From NCBI GenBank assembly GCA_020054055.1, contig JAGVLZ010000051.1:1-5494 (forward strand): DNA of 5,494 bases, read 5' to 3'. Made by a program: the position numbers and the translations under genes. The stretch comes from Phycisphaerales bacterium (GTDB lineage: Bacteria; Planctomycetota; Phycisphaerae; Phycisphaerales; UBA1924). The stretch's first letter is position 1; each line of letters starts with the position of its first letter. Shown here piece after piece: positions 3,978 to 5,494 of this stretch. Under the pieces are notes generated by a model that did not search any database, had not been told where the DNA came from, and was given only the letters and a program-made list of their open reading frames with translations.

Positions 3978-5494
3978 ATGCCCACGCGCTCACCCAGCAC
4001 ACGCCGCGGTTTCCTTTCCTTCCGATCCATTACGATCATTTCGTGCGTCGGCGCTGCGATCATCGTCGGCGCTATCTTCATGCGCTCCGGGGGCGGGTCG
4101 TCGCTCGGCCGACCAGACGTGCATCGTGTCGCGCGCGAGACCTTTGAGGTCACCGCGACAGCCAGCGGCGAACTCCGCGCCAAGAACCAGACCCCGATCC
4201 GCAGCGAACTCGAGCAGGAGGGGGCCATCGTCGCGATCGTCGAGGAGGGGAGTCTCGTCAAGAAGGGTGACATCCTCGTCAAACTCAACGGCGACGAGAT
4301 CCGGACCCAACTCGACGACGAGATGCTCCAGCGCGAGACCGCCCGCGCCGAGGCCATCTCCGCCGACAATGACCTGAAGATCCAGATCACCGAGAACGCG
4401 GCATCGGTCCGCAAGACCACGACGGACGTTGTGCTCGCCGAGATCGAACTCCGGAAGTTCGAGGCGGGCGACGTGGTGGAGAAGCGCCTCGAACTCGACC
4501 TCGCGCTGGAGAAGGGGCACCGCGAGGTCGCGCGCCTCACCGAAAAGGTCGCCCGCTCGCGTGAACTCTTCAAGAAGGACTTCCTGAGCAAGGACGAACT
4601 GGAGAAGGACGAGATCGAGTTCGTCGAGGCGCAGGCCGAACTCAAGAAGGCCGAGGTCGCCAAGGAGGCCTACGAGGAGTACACCTACAACCAGGAGCGG
4701 AAGAAACTCGAGTCGGCGCTCGACCAGGCGAAGTCCGAACTGGAAAAGACGGCCCGCAAGAACGAGAGCGAACTCGCCAGCAAGGAGGCGGACCTGACGA
4801 ACAAGCGCCGCCGCCTCGAACTGCACGAGGCGATGGTCGCGAAGTACGAAGGGCAACTCGCCAAGACCCAGATCAAGGCGCCGACCGACGGCCTGGTCGT
4901 CTACGCCACCAGCCTCGAACAATACTCGTGGATGAACAACGAGCAGCCTCTGAACGTCGGGACCGTGATCCATCCGAACCAGGAGATCATCATGCTGCCC
5001 GATACGCGGGAGATGATCGCCGCGGTGAAGGTCCACGAGAGCCTCGTGGGACGCATCAAGCCGGGGCAGCACGCGATGGTGACCGTCGACGCCGTGCAGG
5101 GCAGGAAGTTTGAGGGCGCGGTCGAGAGCATCGGCATCATGGCCCGCAGCGGCGGCTGGCGCGACCCGAACGTCCGCGAGTACAAGGTGCGGATCACGCT
5201 TGAACTCCCCGAGAGTGCCCACGGGCTGAAGCCCTCGATGCGGTGCGAGGGGCGCATCACGCTGATGGACGTGGACGACGCCATCGCGGTCCCGCTGCCC
5301 GGCGTCTTCACGGAGGGGGCAAACCAGTTCGTGTACCTGATCGAAGGGGATAAGTATGTGCAGTCTCAGGTCCGCGTCGGCCGTCGTTCCGACACCACCG
5401 CGGAGATCGTGAACGGCGTGAAGGAAGGTCAGAGGATCGCGCTGAGCGAACCACCGACCGGGCGCGTCGTGAAGGCGAAGTTTGAGCAGGCGCC
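3978..5494 (+). CDS. HlyD/MacA-type membrane fusion protein (periplasmic adaptor), partial
   Basis: The first 505 codons are present and the frame is open to the right edge. These adaptors span the periplasm and link an inner-membrane transporter to outer-envelope export. Residues 18-35 (ITIISCVGAAIIVGAIFM) form one membrane segment, preceded by basic residues with a twin-arginine-like TRRGFLS at 8-14. Residues 55-65 (TFEVTATASGE) begin the adaptor core, and VEEGSLVKKGDILVKL at 88-103 is the first lipoyl half-motif. Residues about 105-295 are Glu/Lys/Ala/Leu-rich and predicted to form a very long coiled coil. The second lipoyl half is at about 298-309 (IKAPTDGLVVYA, with A301-P302-T303-D304-G305). 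A beta-barrel region follows, with VKVHESLVGRIKPGQ, REYKVRITLEL and the C-terminal membrane-proximal strands. The layout favours a MacA/HlyD adaptor, usually encoded before an ABC ATPase and permease; those genes would lie beyond the window. Substrate unknown. The start is supported by GGAGG at 3968-3972. Confidence 0.9.
   Translation, partial: MPTRSPSTRRGFLSFRSITIISCVGAAIIVGAIFMRSGGGSSLGRPDVHRVARETFEVTATASGELRAKNQTPIRSELEQEGAIVAIVEEGSLVKKGDILVKLNGDEIRTQLDDEMLQRETARAEAISADNDLKIQITENAASVRKTTTDVVLAEIELRKFEAGDVVEKRLELDLALEKGHREVARLTEKVARSRELFKKDFLSKDELEKDEIEFVEAQAELKKAEVAKEAYEEYTYNQERKKLESALDQAKSELEKTARKNESELASKEADLTNKRRRLELHEAMVAKYEGQLAKTQIKAPTDGLVVYATSLEQYSWMNNEQPLNVGTVIHPNQEIIMLPDTREMIAAVKVHESLVGRIKPGQHAMVTVDAVQGRKFEGAVESIGIMARSGGWRDPNVREYKVRITLELPESAHGLKPSMRCEGRITLMDVDDAIAVPLPGVFTEGANQFVYLIEGDKYVQSQVRVGRRSDTTAEIVNGVKEGQRIALSEPPTGRVVKAKFEQA

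Noticed and set aside
4032..4046. Lipoprotein signal (IISC, Cys 23) in the adaptor
   Set aside because: The four residues fit a loose lipobox, but most of the hydrophobic stretch follows the cysteine instead of preceding it, which suits a membrane anchor better.
3990..5222. 410-codon open frame on the minus strand
   Set aside because: It lies opposite the clearly coding adaptor gene. Its Leu/Val/Asp-rich sequence is the antisense shadow expected from GC-rich coding DNA and matches no family.

Overview
The window is GC-rich bacterial DNA with every gene on the + strand. It probably comes from a planctomycete, perhaps a Phycisphaerae-like lineage. The reasons are the spacer repeat phrases, which from memory resemble families scattered through planctomycete and verrucomicrobial genomes, a small CC/CxxC protein of a type I associate with planctomycetes, and the style of the genes. 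This assignment is inference; no marker in the window proves it.

Layout. Bases 1-171 are the last 56 codons of a MoxR-type AAA+ ATPase. A 130-base spacer (172-301) holds a heptad tandem repeat and a second low-complexity repeat. asnS (302-1756) encodes a complete asparaginyl-tRNA synthetase. Between class II motifs 1 and 2 it carries an unusual in-frame low-complexity insert, made of a perfect palindrome followed by seven TCT codons. A 207-base spacer (1757-1963) holds a third repeat phrase and two adjacent hairpins.

Bases 1964-3608 look like a small defence or accessory islet. It contains an Mrr-family restriction endonuclease with a PUA/EVE-like N-terminal region, interrupted by a frameshift, then a DUF4160 gene and a DUF2442 gene. 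DUF4160 and DUF2442 are a common neighbour pair sometimes discussed as toxin-antitoxin-like. The DUF2442 reading frame has no start codon where the coupled start should be, and one missing base would explain this.

After the islet come a small CC/CxxC putative zinc-binding protein (3650-3904) and the first 505 codons of a HlyD/MacA-type membrane fusion protein (3978 to the window end). The latter has an N-terminal membrane segment, two lipoyl half-motifs, a long coiled coil and the start of the beta-barrel region. It would normally work with an ABC transporter encoded downstream, outside the window.

The points most worth a second look are the palindrome and serine-tract insert inside an essential synthetase gene, the two apparent frame disruptions about 1.1 kb apart in the islet, and the repeat families that flank asnS on both sides. 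Nothing here proves a wholly new system. The two frame disruptions could be sequencing or assembly errors.
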